Positions 30,631 to 42,452 are shown, numbered from the stretch's first letter. The stretch is DNA of 64,000 nucleotides from Bryopsis sp. KO-2023 (GCA_030272585.1 BSYQ01000016.1:1333704-1397703); one strand, 5' to 3'. Translations and numbers: made by a program. The notes: generated by a model from the letters alone, not told the origin.

Positions 30631-31897
30631 ACGTTTGCATGCCTCCGTCGGGGGCTTTCGTAGCCGTTTCTCGGGCTCGCAAGCAATTAGTCTTTCAATG
30701 ATTCGTGCTTTTCTTGTTGAATCGTTTTTTAAGGATGGAATTGACAATGCATTAAAACGTTATACTTTTGGGTCCCTTGAATTCGAGCTGATTGGAGGGA
30801 TTGTCCTTTTTGGGTTTAGGTTTGGCGACGTGGTTTGACTTCTCACGAGTGGCTGAGTGTGCGCCAGTGAGGGCGAGCGTCTGGGTGAGTGTGGCACGTG
30901 GGTGGGTGAAATTGTGCGGGTCAGCACGTGGGGGAGCGTGCGACGGGGACAGAGTGGAAGGGTGGGCGTGTGTGGGCGTGTGGTGGGTGAGTCAGCGCGC
31001 GGGCGAGCGCGTCAGTGCTGCAACGAAAGGACTTGGGAGGAGTTGCGTTTCTTTTTTTGTGTGTGTGGCAACGGAGTGCTCCGATCGTGGGGTGCTGGTG
31101 GGCCACCAGTGGTGGCGTTCCTGGGTTCAAGCGCGCCCTTGGTGGATGATCCGATCAGGTAATTTGGGATTATCGACGTGATCTTTCTCGGGAGAAAAAA
31201 GGGAGAGAGGGTTGGAAAAAAAACGGCCAAGCGAGAAGGGGACAAAAAAAAAGAGGGAGGAAAAAAGGAAGAGAAAGGTCCAAAGAAAAGTTTTCGATTC
31301 CAAAGGGAAGAAACAACTCTTTCGGAATAATAGAATAAACGAGAAAAAAAAAAAAAAAAAAATTTTTTTTGGAGAGGAACGAAAGAGAAGAAAAAACGAA
31401 CGAAAAAAAAGGTACCGAAAAAAACAGACGAAAACAACATGTTTTTTTTCATAGAAAAAGAAAATGGGTACAAAAAATTGTTTCAAAAACCAGAAAGTTT
31501 GATTAAAAAGAAGAAGAAAATCGATCTCTTCGATAAAACACGAAAAAAAGTTGGAAACTTCAAAGAAACACAAAAACCCATGAAAAACGAGCAACTCTTT
31601 TTACACGACAATCCGGGAAACAAAATCGTAATTTATCCCTAGTACATCGAAAGCTCAACACCCGAAAGTCGCAACGATGAAAAACCTCGAAACCACTCCT
31701 GACGACCACCGAACACCCTTCGCAATTCTTGGGGCAACCTCGTTCCCGCGCGCGAGGGCACTTGCGTTCCGTGGCTTCCCGCTACCTTCCAAACTCTACA
31801 ACGCTCCGTAACTTTCCGATCGTTGCTCCGTTGGATTCGCGGCACGGACCGTCCCAATCCGTATCGAAAATTCCTTCCCTCTTTACGTCCTCCACCT

Positions 31898-31970
31898 TCC
31901 GTCGTAGTCTAGGTGGTCAGGACATGTGGCTCTCACCCACAAGACCCGGGTTCGAGTCCCGGCGACGGAA
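31898..31970 (+). tRNA. tRNA-Glu (CTC)
   Basis: Unit 11 copy, intact. Confidence 0.97.
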
Positions 31971-32026
31971 AGGGTCTTTCTTTCGGAGGAGCTCAAGTAC
32001 CCACGTATTGACCGATAGTCGTTTGA

Positions 32027-32098
32027 TGCGTTGTCCGGGAGTCGAACCCGGGTCCCTTGCTTGGAAGGCAAGTATCCTAACCGTTGGACTAACAACGC
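32027..32098 (-). tRNA. tRNA-Gly (TCC)
   Basis: Unit 11 copy, intact. Confidence 0.97.
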
Positions 32099-32171
32099 CA
32101 CGTAGTGGGGGAGAAAATCCACTTGCGAAACCAAGCACGGACCGTTTTCGGAGAAAAACGAAAACGATCAA

Positions 32172-32287
32172 GTTGCCCCCGCCGGATTTCCTGAGACATC
32201 CCTGATCTCGGTACTGATCGGCCCCAATCGTGCTTGATTGGCGAGTTCGGAAGGGATCGCATGTTTTCATGATGGTATGAGGGCAAC
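32172..32287 (-). rRNA. 5S rRNA
   Basis: Unit 11, copy 1/4; A18 variant. Confidence 0.93.
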
Positions 32288-32364
32288 ACGTTTGAATGCC
32301 TCCGTCGAGGGCTTTTGTACTCGTTCATCAAGCACATCCATACCTCCAAATCGAAAATAATCAA

Positions 32365-32480
32365 GTTGCCCCCGCCGGATTTCCTGAGACATCCCTGATC
32401 TCGGTACTGATCGGCCCCAATCGTGCTTGATTGGCGAGTTCGGAAGGGATCGCATGTTTTCACGATGGTATGAGGGCAAC
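32365..32480 (-). rRNA. 5S rRNA
   Basis: Unit 11, copy 2/4; consensus-like. Confidence 0.93.
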
Positions 32481-32557
32481 ACGTTTGAATGCCTCCGTCG
32501 AGGGCTTTTGTACTCGTCCATCAAGCACATCCAAACCTCCAAATCAAAAATAATCAA

Positions 32558-32673
32558 GTTGCCCCCGCCGGATTTCCTGAGACATCCCTGATCTCGGTAC
32601 CGATCGGCCCCAATCGTGCTTGATTGGCGAGTTCGGAAGGGATCGCATGTTTTCACGATGGTATGAGGGCAAC
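32558..32673 (-). rRNA. 5S rRNA
   Basis: Unit 11, copy 3/4; A73G. Confidence 0.9.
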
Positions 32674-32750
32674 ACGTTTGAATGCCTCCGTCGAGGGCTT
32701 TTGTACTCGTCCATCAAGCACATCCATACCTCCAAATCCAAAAAAATCAA

Positions 32751-32866
32751 GTTGCCCCCGCCGGATTTCCTGAGACATCCCTGATCTCGGTACTGATCGG
32801 CCCCAATCGTGCTTGATTGGCGAGTTCGGAAGGGATCGCATGTTTTCACGATGGTATGAGGGCAAC
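32751..32866 (-). rRNA. 5S rRNA
   Basis: Unit 11, copy 4/4, edge copy. Confidence 0.93.
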
Positions 32867-34132
32867 ACGTTTGCATGCCTCCGTCGGGGGCTTTCGTAGC
32901 CGTTTCTCGGGCTCGCAAGCAATTAGTCTTTCAATGATTCGTGCTTTTCTTGTTGAATCGTTTTTTAAGGATGGAATTGACAATGCATTAAAACGTTATA
33001 CTTTTGGGTCCCTTGAATTCGAGCTGATTGGAGGGATTGTCCTTTTTGGGTTTAGGTTTGGCGACGTGGTTTGACTTCTCACGAGTGGCTGAGTGTGCGC
33101 CAGTGAGGGCGAGCGTCTGGGTGAGTGTGGCACGTGGGTGGGTGAAATTGTGCGGGTCAGCACGTGGGGGAGCGTGCGACGGGGACAGAGTGGAAGGGTG
33201 GGCGTGTGTGGGCGTGTGGTGGGTGAGTCAGCGCGCGGGCGAGCGCGTCAGTGCTGCAACGAAAGGACTTGGGAGGAGTTGCGTTTCTTTTTTTGTGTGT
33301 GTGGCAACGGAGTGCTCCGATCGTGGGGTGCTGGTGGGCCACCAGTGGTGGCGTTCCTGGGTTCAAGCGCGCCCTTGGTGGATGATCCGATCAGGTAATT
33401 TGGGATTATCGACGTGATCTTTCTCGGGAGAAAAAAGGGAGAGAGGGTTGGAAAAAAAACGGCCAAGCGAGAAGGGGACAAAAAAAAAGAGGGAGGAAAA
33501 AAGGAAGAGAAAGGTCCAAAGAAAAGTTTTCGATTCCAAAGGGAAGAAACAACTCTTTCGGAATAATAGAATAAACGAGAAAAAAAAAAAAAAAAAATTT
33601 TTTTTGGAGAGGAACGAAAGAGAAGAAAAAACGAACGAAAAAAAAGGTACCGAAAAAAACAGACGAAAACAACATGTTTTTTTTCATAGAAAAAGAAAAT
33701 GGGTACAAAAAATTGTTTCAAAAACCAGAAAGTTTGATTAAAAAGAAGAAGAAAATCGATCTCTTCGATAAAACACGAAAAAAAGTTGGAAACTTCAAAG
33801 AAACACAAAAACCCATGAAAAACGAGCAACTCTTTTTACACGACAATCCGGGAAACAAAATCGTAATTTATCCCTAGTACATCGAAAGCTCAACACCCGA
33901 AAGTCGCAACGATGAAAAACCTCGAAACCACTCCTGACGACCACCGAACACCCTTCGCAATTCTTGGGGCAACCTCGTTCCCGCGCGCGAGGGCACTTGC
34001 GTTCCGTGGCTTCCCGCTACCTTCCAAACTCTACAACGCTCCGTAACTTTCCGATCGTTGCTCCGTTGGATTCGCGGCACGGACCGTCCCAATCCGTATC
34101 GAAAATTCCTTCCCTCTTTACGTCCTCCACCT

Positions 34133-34205
34133 TCCGTCGTAGTCTAGGTGGTCAGGACATGTGGCTCTCACCCACAAGACCCGGGTTCGAGTCCCGGCGA
34201 CGGAA
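34133..34205 (+). tRNA. tRNA-Glu (CTC)
   Basis: Unit 12 copy, intact. Confidence 0.97.
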
Positions 34206-34261
34206 AGGGTCTTTCTTTCGGAGGAGCTCAAGTACCCACGTATCGACCGATAGTCGTTTGA

Positions 34262-34333
34262 TGCGTTGTCCGGGAGTCGAACCCGGGTCCCTTGCTTGGA
34301 AGGCAAGTATCCTAACCGTTGGACTAACAACGC
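34262..34333 (-). tRNA. tRNA-Gly (TCC)
   Basis: Unit 12 copy, intact. Confidence 0.97.
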
Positions 34334-34406
34334 CACGTAGTGGGGGAGAAAATCCACTTGCGAAACCAAGCACGGACCGTTTTCGGAGAAAAACGAAAAC
34401 GATCAA

Positions 34407-34522
34407 GTTGCCCCCGCCGGATTTCCTGAGACATCCCTGATCTCGGTACTGATCGGCCCCAATCGTGCTTGATTGGCGAGTTCGGAAGGGATCGCATGTT
34501 TTCATGATGGTATGAGGGCAAC
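34407..34522 (-). rRNA. 5S rRNA
   Basis: Unit 12, copy 1/4; A18 variant. Confidence 0.93.
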
Positions 34523-34599
34523 ACGTTTGAATGCCTCCGTCGAGGGCTTTTGTACTCGTTCATCAAGCACATCCATACCTCCAAATCGAAAATAATCAA

Positions 34600-34715
34600 G
34601 TTGCCCCCGCCGGATTTCCTGAGACATCCCTGATCTCGGTACTGATCGGCCCCAATCGTGCTTGATTGGCGAGTTCGGAAGGGATCGCATGTTTTCACGA
34701 TGGTATGAGGGCAAC
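34600..34715 (-). rRNA. 5S rRNA
   Basis: Unit 12, copy 2/4; consensus-like. Confidence 0.93.
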
Positions 34716-34792
34716 ACGTTTGAATGCCTCCGTCGAGGGCTTTTGTACTCGTCCATCAAGCACATCCAAACCTCCAAATCAAAAATAATCAA

Positions 34793-34908
34793 GTTGCCCC
34801 CGCCGGATTTCCTGAGACATCCCTGATCTCGGTACCGATCGGCCCCAATCGTGCTTGATTGGCGAGTTCGGAAGGGATCGCATGTTTTCACGATGGTATG
34901 AGGGCAAC
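34793..34908 (-). rRNA. 5S rRNA
   Basis: Unit 12, copy 3/4; A73G. Confidence 0.9.
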
Positions 34909-34985
34909 ACGTTTGAATGCCTCCGTCGAGGGCTTTTGTACTCGTCCATCAAGCACATCCATACCTCCAAATCCAAAAAAATCAA

Positions 34986-35101
34986 GTTGCCCCCGCCGGA
35001 TTTCCTGAGACATCCCTGATCTCGGTACTGATCGGCCCCAATCGTGCTTGATTGGCGAGTTCGGAAGGGATCGCATGTTTTCACGATGGTATGAGGGCAA
35101 C
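34986..35101 (-). rRNA. 5S rRNA
   Basis: Unit 12, copy 4/4, edge copy. Confidence 0.93.
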
Positions 35102-36370
35102 ACGTTTGCATGCCTCCGTCGGGGGCTTTCGTAGCCGTTTCTCGGGCTCGCAAGCAATTAGTCTTTCAATGATTCGTGCTTTTCTTGTTGAATCGTTTTT
35201 TAAGGATGGAATTGACAATGCATTAAAACGTTATACTTTTGGGTCCCTTGAATTCGAGCTGATTGGAGGGATTGTCCTTTTTGGGTTTAGGTTTGGCGAC
35301 GTGGTTTGACTTCTCACGAGTGGCTGAGTGTGCGCCAGTGAGGGCGAGCGTCTGGGTGAGTGTGGCACGTGGGTGGGTGAAATTGTGCGGGTCAGCACGT
35401 GGGGGAGCGTGCGACGGGGACAGAGTGGAAGGGTGGGCGTGTGTGGGCGTGTGGTGGGTGAGTCAGCGCGCGGGCGAGCGCGTCAGTGCTGCAACGAAAG
35501 GACTTGGGAGGAGTTGCGTTTCTTTTTTTGTGTGTGTGGCAACGGAGTGCTCCGATCGTGGGGTGCTGGTGGGCCACCAGTGGTGGCGTTCCTGGGTTCA
35601 AGCGCGCCCTTGGTGGATGATCCGATCAGGTAATTTGGGATTATCGACGTGATCTTTCTCGGGAGAAAAAAGGGAGAGAGGGTTGGAAAAAAAACGGCCA
35701 AGCGAGAAGGGGACAAAAAAAAAGAGGGAGGAAAAAAGGAAGAGAAAGGTCCAAAGAAAAGTTTTCGATTCCAAAGGGAAGAAACAACTCTTTCGGAATA
35801 ATAGAATAAACGAGAAAAAAAAAAAAAAAAAAAAAAAAAATTTGGAGAGGAACGAAAGAGAAGAAAAAACGAACGAAAAAAAAGGTACCGAAAAAAACAG
35901 ACGGAAACAACATGTTTTTTTTCATAGAAAAAGAAAATGGGTACAAAAAATTGTTTCAAAAACCAGAAAGTTTGATTAAAAAGAAGAAGAAAATCGATCT
36001 CTTCGATAAAACACGAAAAAAAGTTGGAAACTTCAAAGAAACACAAAAACCCATGAAAAACGAGCAACTCTTTTTACACGACAATCCGGGAAACAAAATC
36101 GTAATTTATCCCTAGTACATCGAAAGCTCAACACCCGAAAGTCGCAACGATGAAAAACCTCGAAACCACTCCTGACGACCACCGAACACCCTTCGCAATT
36201 CTTGGGGCAACCTCGTTCCCGCGCGCGAGGGCACTTGCGTTCCGTGGCTTCCCGCTACCTTCCAAACTCTACAACGCTCCGTAACTTTCCGATCGTTGCT
36301 CCGTTGGATTCGCGGCACGGACCGTCCCAATCCGTATCGAAAATTCCTTCCCTCTTTACGTCCTCCACCT

Positions 36371-36443
36371 TCCGTCGTAGTCTAGGTGGTCAGGACATGT
36401 GGCTCTCACCCACAAGACCCGGGTTCGAGTCTCGGCGACGGAA
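36371..36443 (+). tRNA. tRNA-Glu (CTC)
   Basis: Unit 13 copy. C62 to T (36432) turns a T-stem G-C pair into G.T, still pairable. Confidence 0.95.
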
Positions 36444-36499
36444 AGGGTCTTTCTTTCGGAGGAGCTCAAGTACCCACGTATTGACCGATAGTCGTTTGA

Positions 36500-36571
36500 T
36501 GCGTTGTCCGGGAGTCGAACCCGGGTCCCTTGCTTGGAAGGCAAGTATCCTAACCGTTGGACTAACAACGC
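36500..36571 (-). tRNA. tRNA-Gly (TCC)
   Basis: Unit 13 copy, intact. Confidence 0.97.
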
Positions 36572-36644
36572 CACGTAGTGGGGGAGAAAATCCACTTGCG
36601 AAACCAAGCACGGACCGTTTTCGGAGAAAAACGAAAACGATCAA

Positions 36645-36760
36645 GTTGCCCCCGCCGGATTTCCTGAGACATCCCTGATCTCGGTACTGATCGGCCCCAA
36701 TCGTGCTTGATTGGCGAGTTCGGAAGGGATCGCATGTTTTCATGATGGTATGAGGGCAAC
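36645..36760 (-). rRNA. 5S rRNA
   Basis: Unit 13, copy 1/4; A18 variant. Confidence 0.93.
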
Positions 36761-36837
36761 ACGTTTGAATGCCTCCGTCGAGGGCTTTTGTACTCGTTCA
36801 TCAAGCACATCCATACCTCCAAATCGAAAATAATCAA

Positions 36838-36953
36838 GTTGCCCCCGCCGGATTTCCTGAGACATCCCTGATCTCGGTACTGATCGGCCCCAATCGTGCT
36901 TGATTGGCGAGTTCGGAAGGGATCGCATGTTTTCACGATGGTATGAGGGCAAC
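36838..36953 (-). rRNA. 5S rRNA
   Basis: Unit 13, copy 2/4; consensus-like. Confidence 0.93.
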
Positions 36954-37030
36954 ACGTTTGAATGCCTCCGTCGAGGGCTTTTGTACTCGTCCATCAAGCA
37001 CATCCAAACCTCCAAATCAAAAATAATCAA

Positions 37031-37146
37031 GTTGCCCCCGCCGGATTTCCTGAGACATCCCTGATCTCGGTACCGATCGGCCCCAATCGTGCTTGATTGG
37101 CGAGTTCGGAAGGGATCGCATGTTTTCACGATGGTATGAGGGCAAC
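37031..37146 (-). rRNA. 5S rRNA
   Basis: Unit 13, copy 3/4; A73G. Confidence 0.9.
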
Positions 37147-37223
37147 ACGTTTGAATGCCTCCGTCGAGGGCTTTTGTACTCGTCCATCAAGCACATCCAT
37201 ACCTCCAAATCCAAAAAAATCAA

Positions 37224-37339
37224 GTTGCCCCCGCCGGATTTCCTGAGACATCCCTGATCTCGGTACTGATCGGCCCCAATCGTGCTTGATTGGCGAGTTC
37301 GGAAGGGATCGCATGTTTTCACGATGGTATGAGGGCAAC
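37224..37339 (-). rRNA. 5S rRNA
   Basis: Unit 13, copy 4/4, edge copy. Confidence 0.93.
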
Positions 37340-38605
37340 ACGTTTGTATGCCTCCGTCGGGGGCTTTCGTAGCCGTTTCTCGGGCTCGCAAGCAATTAGT
37401 CTTTCAATGATTCGTGCTTTTCTTGTTGAATCGTTTTTTAAGGATGGAATTGACAATGCATTAAAACGTTATACTTTTGGGTCCCTTGAATTCGAGCTGA
37501 TTGGAGGGATTGTCCTTTTTGGGTTTAGGTTTGGCGACGTGGTTTGACTTCTCACGAGTGGCTGAGTGTGCGCCAGTGAGGGCGAGCGTCTGGGTGAGTG
37601 TGGCACGTGGGTGGGTGAAATTGTGCGGGTCAGCACGTGGGGGAGCGTGCGACGGGGACAGAGTGGAAGGGTGGGCGTGTGTGGGCGTGTGGTGGGTGAG
37701 TCAGCGCGCGGGCGAGCGCGTCAGTGCTGCAACGAAAGGACTTGGGAGGAGTTGCGTTTCTTTTTTTGTGTGTGTGGCAACGGAGTGCTCCGATCGTGGG
37801 GTGCTGGTGGGCCACCAGTGGTGGCGTTCCTGGGTTCAAGCGCGCCCTTGGTGGATGATCCGATCAGGTAATTTGGGATTATCGACGTGATCTTTCTCGG
37901 GAGAAAAAAGGGAGAGAGGGTTGGAAAAAAAACGGCCAAGCGAGAAGGGGACAAAAAAAAAGAGGGAGGAAAAAAGGAAGAGAAAGGTCCAAAGAAAAGT
38001 TTTCGATTCCAAAGGGAAGAAACAACTCTTTCGGAATAATAGAATAAACGAGAAAAAAAAAAAAAAAAAATTTTTTTTGGAGAGGAACGAAAGAGAAGAA
38101 AAAACGAACGAAAAAAAAGGTACCGAAAAAAACAGACGGAAACAACATGTTTTTTTTCATAGAAAAAGAAAATGGGTACAAAAAATTGTTTCAAAAACCA
38201 GAAAGTTTGATTAAAAAGAAGAAGAAAATCGATCTCTTCGATAAAACACGAAAAAAAGTTGGAAACTTCAAAGAAACACAAAAACCCATGAAAAACGAGC
38301 AACTCTTTTTACACGACAATCCGGGAAACAAAATCGTAATTTATCCCTAGTACATCGAAAGCTCAACACCCGAAAGTCGCAACGATGAAAAACCTCGAAA
38401 CCACTCCTGACGACCACCGAACACCCTTCGCAATTCTTGGGGCAACCTCGTTCCCGCGCGCGAGGGCACTTGCGTTCCGTGGCTTCCCGCTACCTTCCAA
38501 ACTCTACAACGCTCCGTAACTTTCCGATCGTTGCTCCGTTGGATTCGCGGCACGGACCGTCCCAATCCGTATCGAAAATTCCTTCCCTCTTTACGTCCTC
38601 CACCT

Positions 38606-38678
38606 TCCGTCGTAGTCTAGGTGGTCAGGACATGTGGCTCTCACCCACAAGACCCGGGTTCGAGTCCCGGCGACGGAA
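38606..38678 (+). tRNA. tRNA-Glu (CTC)
   Basis: Unit 14 copy, intact. Confidence 0.97.
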
Positions 38679-38734
38679 AGGGTCTTTCTTTCGGAGGAGC
38701 TCAAGTACCCACGTATTGACCGATAGTCGTTTGA

Positions 38735-38806
38735 TGCGTTGTCCGGGAGTCGAACCCGGGTCCCTTGCTTGGAAGGCAAGTATCCTAACCGTTGGACTAA
38801 CAACGC
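38735..38806 (-). tRNA. tRNA-Gly (TCC)
   Basis: Unit 14 copy, intact. Confidence 0.97.
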
Positions 38807-38879
38807 CACGTAGTGGGGGAGAAAATCCACTTGCGAAACCAAGCACGGACCGTTTTCGGAGAAAAACGAAAACGATCAA

Positions 38880-38995
38880 GTTGCCCCCGCCGGATTTCCT
38901 GAGACATCCCTGATCTCGGTACTGATCGGCCCCAATCGTGCTTGATTGGCGAGTTCGGAAGGGATCGCATGTTTTCATGATGGTATGAGGGCAAC
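38880..38995 (-). rRNA. 5S rRNA
   Basis: Unit 14, copy 1/10; A18 variant. Confidence 0.93.
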
Positions 38996-39072
38996 ACGTT
39001 TGAATGCCTCCGTCGAGGGCTTTTGTACTCGTTCATCAAGCACATCCATACCTCCAAATCGAAAATAATCAA

Positions 39073-39188
39073 GTTGCCCCCGCCGGATTTCCTGAGACAT
39101 CCCTGATCTCGGTACTGATCGGCCCCAATCGTGCTTGATTGGCGAGTTCGGAAGGGATCGCATGTTTTCACGATGGTATGAGGGCAAC
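39073..39188 (-). rRNA. 5S rRNA
   Basis: Unit 14, copy 2/10; consensus-like. Confidence 0.93.
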
Positions 39189-39265
39189 ACGTTTGAATGC
39201 CTCCGTCGAGGGCTTTTGTACTCGTCCATCAAGCACATCCAAACCTCCAAATCAAAATTAATCAA

Positions 39266-39381
39266 GTTGCCCCCGCCGGATTTCCTGAGACATCCCTGAT
39301 CTCGGTACTGATCGGCCCCAATCGTGCTTGATTGGCGAGTTCGGAAGGGATCGCATGTTTTCACGATGGTATGAGGGCAAC
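39266..39381 (-). rRNA. 5S rRNA
   Basis: Unit 14, copy 3/10; terminator run broken to TTAATTTTG. Confidence 0.93.
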
Positions 39382-39458
39382 ACGTTTGAATGCCTCCATC
39401 GAGGGCTTTTGTACTCGTCCATCAAGCACATCCATACCTCCAAATCAAAAATAATCAA

Positions 39459-39574
39459 GTTGCCCCCGCCGGATTTCTTGAGACATCCCTGATCTCGGTA
39501 CTGATCGGCCCCAATCGTGCTTGATTGGCGAGTTCGGAAGGGATCGCATGTTTTCACGATGGTATGAGGGCAAC
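39459..39574 (-). rRNA. 5S rRNA
   Basis: Unit 14, copy 4/10; G97 to A. Confidence 0.91.
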
Positions 39575-39650
39575 ACGTTTGAATGCCTCCGTCGAGGGCT
39601 TTTGTACTCGTTCATCAAGCACATCCATCCTCCAAATCGAAAATAATCAA

Positions 39651-39766
39651 GTTGCCCCCGCCGGATTTCCTGAGACATCCCTGATCTCGGTACTGATCGG
39701 CCCCAATCGTGCTTGATTGGCGAGTTCGGAAGGGATCGCATGTTTTCACGATGGTATGAGGGCAAC
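39651..39766 (-). rRNA. 5S rRNA
   Basis: Unit 14, copy 5/10; adjacent spacer one base shorter (192-bp step). Confidence 0.93.
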
Positions 39767-39843
39767 ACGTTTGAATGCCTCCGTCGAGGGCTTTTGTACT
39801 CGTCCATCAAGCACATCCAAACCTCCAAATCAAAAATAATCAA

Positions 39844-39959
39844 GTTGCCCCCGCCGGATTTCCTGAGACATCCCTGATCTCGGTACTGATCGGCCCCAAT
39901 CGTGCTTGATTGGCGAGTTCGGAAGGGATCGCATGTTTTCACGATGGTATGAGGGCAAC
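39844..39959 (-). rRNA. 5S rRNA
   Basis: Unit 14, copy 6/10; consensus-like. Confidence 0.93.
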
Positions 39960-40036
39960 ACGTTTGAATGCCTCCGTCGAGGGCTTTTGTACTCGTCCAT
40001 CAATCACATCCAAACCTCCAAATCAAAAATAATCAA

Positions 40037-40152
40037 GTTGCCCCCGCCGGATTTCCTGAGACATCCCTGATCTCGGTACTGATCGGCCCCAATCGTGCTT
40101 GATTGGCGAGTTTGGAAGGGATCGCATGTTTTCACGATGGTATGAGGGCAAC
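40037..40152 (-). rRNA. 5S rRNA
   Basis: Unit 14, copy 7/10; G40 to A in the conserved CCGAAC motif. Confidence 0.9.
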
Positions 40153-40229
40153 ACGTTTGAATGCCTCCATCGAGGGCTTTTGTACTCGTCCATCAAGCAC
40201 ATCCATACCTCCAAATCAAAAATAATCAA

Positions 40230-40345
40230 GTTGCCCCCGCCGGATTTCCTGAGACATCCCTGATCTCGGTACTGATCGGCCCCAATCGTGCTTGATTGGC
40301 GAGTTCGGAAGGGATCGCATGTTTTCACGATGGTATGAGGGCAAC
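40230..40345 (-). rRNA. 5S rRNA
   Basis: Unit 14, copy 8/10; consensus-like. Confidence 0.93.
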
Positions 40346-40422
40346 ACGTTTGAATGCCTCCGTCGAGGGCTTTTGTACTCGTCCATCAATCACATCCAAA
40401 CCTCCAAATCAAAAATAATCAA

Positions 40423-40538
40423 GTTGCCCCCGCCGGATTTCCTGAGACATCCCTGATCTCGGTACTGATCGGCCCCAATCGTGCTTGATTGGCGAGTTCG
40501 GAAGGGATCGCATGTTTTCACGATGGTATGAGGGCAAC
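40423..40538 (-). rRNA. 5S rRNA
   Basis: Unit 14, copy 9/10; consensus-like. Confidence 0.93.
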
Positions 40539-40615
40539 ACGTTTGAATGCCTCCGTCGAGGGCTTTTGTACTCGTCCATCAAGCACATCCATACCTCCAA
40601 ATCCAAAAAAATCAA

Positions 40616-40731
40616 GTTGCCCCCGCCGGATTTCCTGAGACATCCCTGATCTCGGTACTGATCGGCCCCAATCGTGCTTGATTGGCGAGTTCGGAAGGGA
40701 TCGCATGTTTTCACGATGGTATGAGGGCAAC
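40616..40731 (-). rRNA. 5S rRNA
   Basis: Unit 14, copy 10/10, edge copy. Confidence 0.93.
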
Positions 40732-41986
40732 ACGTTTGCATGCCTCCGTCGGGGGCTTTCGTAGCCGTTTCTCGGGCTCGCAAGCAATTCGTTCTTTCAA
40801 TGATTCGTGCTTTTCTTGTTGAATCGTTTTTTAAGGATGGAATTGACAATGCATTAAAACGTTATACTTTTGGGTCCCTTGAATTCGAGCTGATTGGAGG
40901 GATTGTCCTTTTTGGGTTTAGGTTTGGCGACGTGGTTTGACTTATCACGAGTGGCTGAGTGTGCGCCAGTGAGGGCGAGCGTCTGGGTGAGTGTGGCACG
41001 TGGGTGGGTGAAATTGTGCGGGTCAGCACGTGGGGGAGCGTGCGACGGGGACAGAGTGGAAGGGTGGGCGTGTGTGGGCGTGTGGTGGGTGAGTCAGCGC
41101 GCGGGCGAGCGCGTCAGTGCTGCAACGAAAGGACTTGGGAGGAGTTGCGTTTCTTTTTTTGTGTGTGTGGCAACGGAGTGCTCCGATCGTGGGGTGCTGG
41201 TGGCGTTCCTGGGTTCAAGCGCGCCCTTGGTGGATGATCCGATCAGGTAATTTGGGATTATCGGCGTGATTTTTCTCGGGAGAAAAAAGGGAGAGAGGGT
41301 TGGAAAAAAAACGGCCAAGCGAGAAGGGGACAAAAAAAAAGAGGGAGGAAAAAAGGAAGAGAAAGGTCCAAAGAAAAGTTTTCGATTCCAAAGGGAAGAA
41401 ACAAGTCTTTCGGAATAATAGAATGAACGAGAAAAAAAAAAAAAAAAAAAAAAAAATTTGGAGAGGAACGAAAGAGAAGAAAAAACGAACGAAAAAAAAA
41501 GTACCAAAAAAAACAGACGGAAACAACATGTTTTTTTTCATAGAAAAAGAAAATGGGTACAAAAAATTGTTTCAAAAACCAGAAAGTTTGATTAAAAAGA
41601 AGAAGAAAATCGATCTCTTCGATAAAACACGAAAAAAAGTTGGAAACTTCAAAGAAACACAAAAACCCATGAAAAACGAGCAACTCTTTTTACACGACAA
41701 TCCGGGAAACAAAATCGTAATTCATCCCTAGTACATCGAAATCTCAACACCCGAAAGTCGCAACGATGAAAAACCTCGAAACCACTCCTGACGACCACCG
41801 AACACCCTTCGCAATTCTTGGGGCAACCTCGTTCCCGCGCGCGAGGGCACTTGCGTTCCGTGGCTTCCTGCTACCTTCCAAACTCTACAACGCTCCGTAA
41901 CTTTCCGATCGCTGCTCCGTTGGATTCGCGGCACGGACCGTCCCAATCCGTATCGAAAATTCCTTCCCTCTTTACGTCCTCCACCT

Positions 41987-42059
41987 TCCGTCGTAGTCTA
42001 GGTGGTCAGGACATGTGGCTCTCACCCACAAGACCCGGGTTCGAGTCCCGGCGACGGAA
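41987..42059 (+). tRNA. tRNA-Glu (CTC)
   Basis: Unit 15 copy, intact. Confidence 0.97.
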
Positions 42060-42115
42060 AGGGTCTTTCTTTCGGAGGAGCTCAAGTACCCACGTATCGA
42101 CCGATAGTCGTTTGA

Positions 42116-42187
42116 TGCGTTGTCCGGGAGTCGAACCCGGGTCCCTTGCTTGGAAGGCAAGTATCCTAACCGTTGGACTAACAACGC
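42116..42187 (-). tRNA. tRNA-Gly (TCC)
   Basis: Unit 15 copy, intact. Confidence 0.97.
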
Positions 42188-42260
42188 CACGTAGTGGGGG
42201 AGAAAATCCACTTGCGAAACCAAGCACGGACCGTTTTCGGAGAAAAACGAAAACGATCAA

Positions 42261-42375
42261 GTTGCCCCGCCGGATTTCCTGAGACATCCCTGATCTCGGT
42301 ACTGATCGGCCCCAATCGTGCTTGATTGGCGAGTTCGGAAGGGATCGCATGTTTTCACGATGGTATGAGGGCAAC
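42261..42375 (-). rRNA. 5S rRNA
   Basis: Unit 15, copy 1/8; 115-nt form with G18. Confidence 0.92.
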
Positions 42376-42452
42376 ACGTTTGAATGCCTCCGTCGAGGGC
42401 TTTTGTACTCGTCCATCAAGCACATCCATACCTCCAAATCGAAAATAATCAA

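Larger units (their letters stand above)
30631..32866. repeat. Array unit 11 (4 5S genes)
   Basis: Spacer 30631-31897, A19T8, as in unit 9. Confidence 0.93.
32867..35101. repeat. Array unit 12 (4 5S genes)
   Basis: Spacer 32867-34132, A18T8. Confidence 0.93.
35102..37339. repeat. Array unit 13 (4 5S genes)
   Basis: Spacer 35102-36370, homopolymer A26T3, the form typical of units 15-20, in an otherwise short-family unit. Confidence 0.93.
37340..40731. repeat. Array unit 14 (10 5S genes)
   Basis: Spacer 37340-38605, A18T8, still with the 14-bp hairpin segment; the 5S set already resembles units 17-19, so this is the transition unit. Confidence 0.93.
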
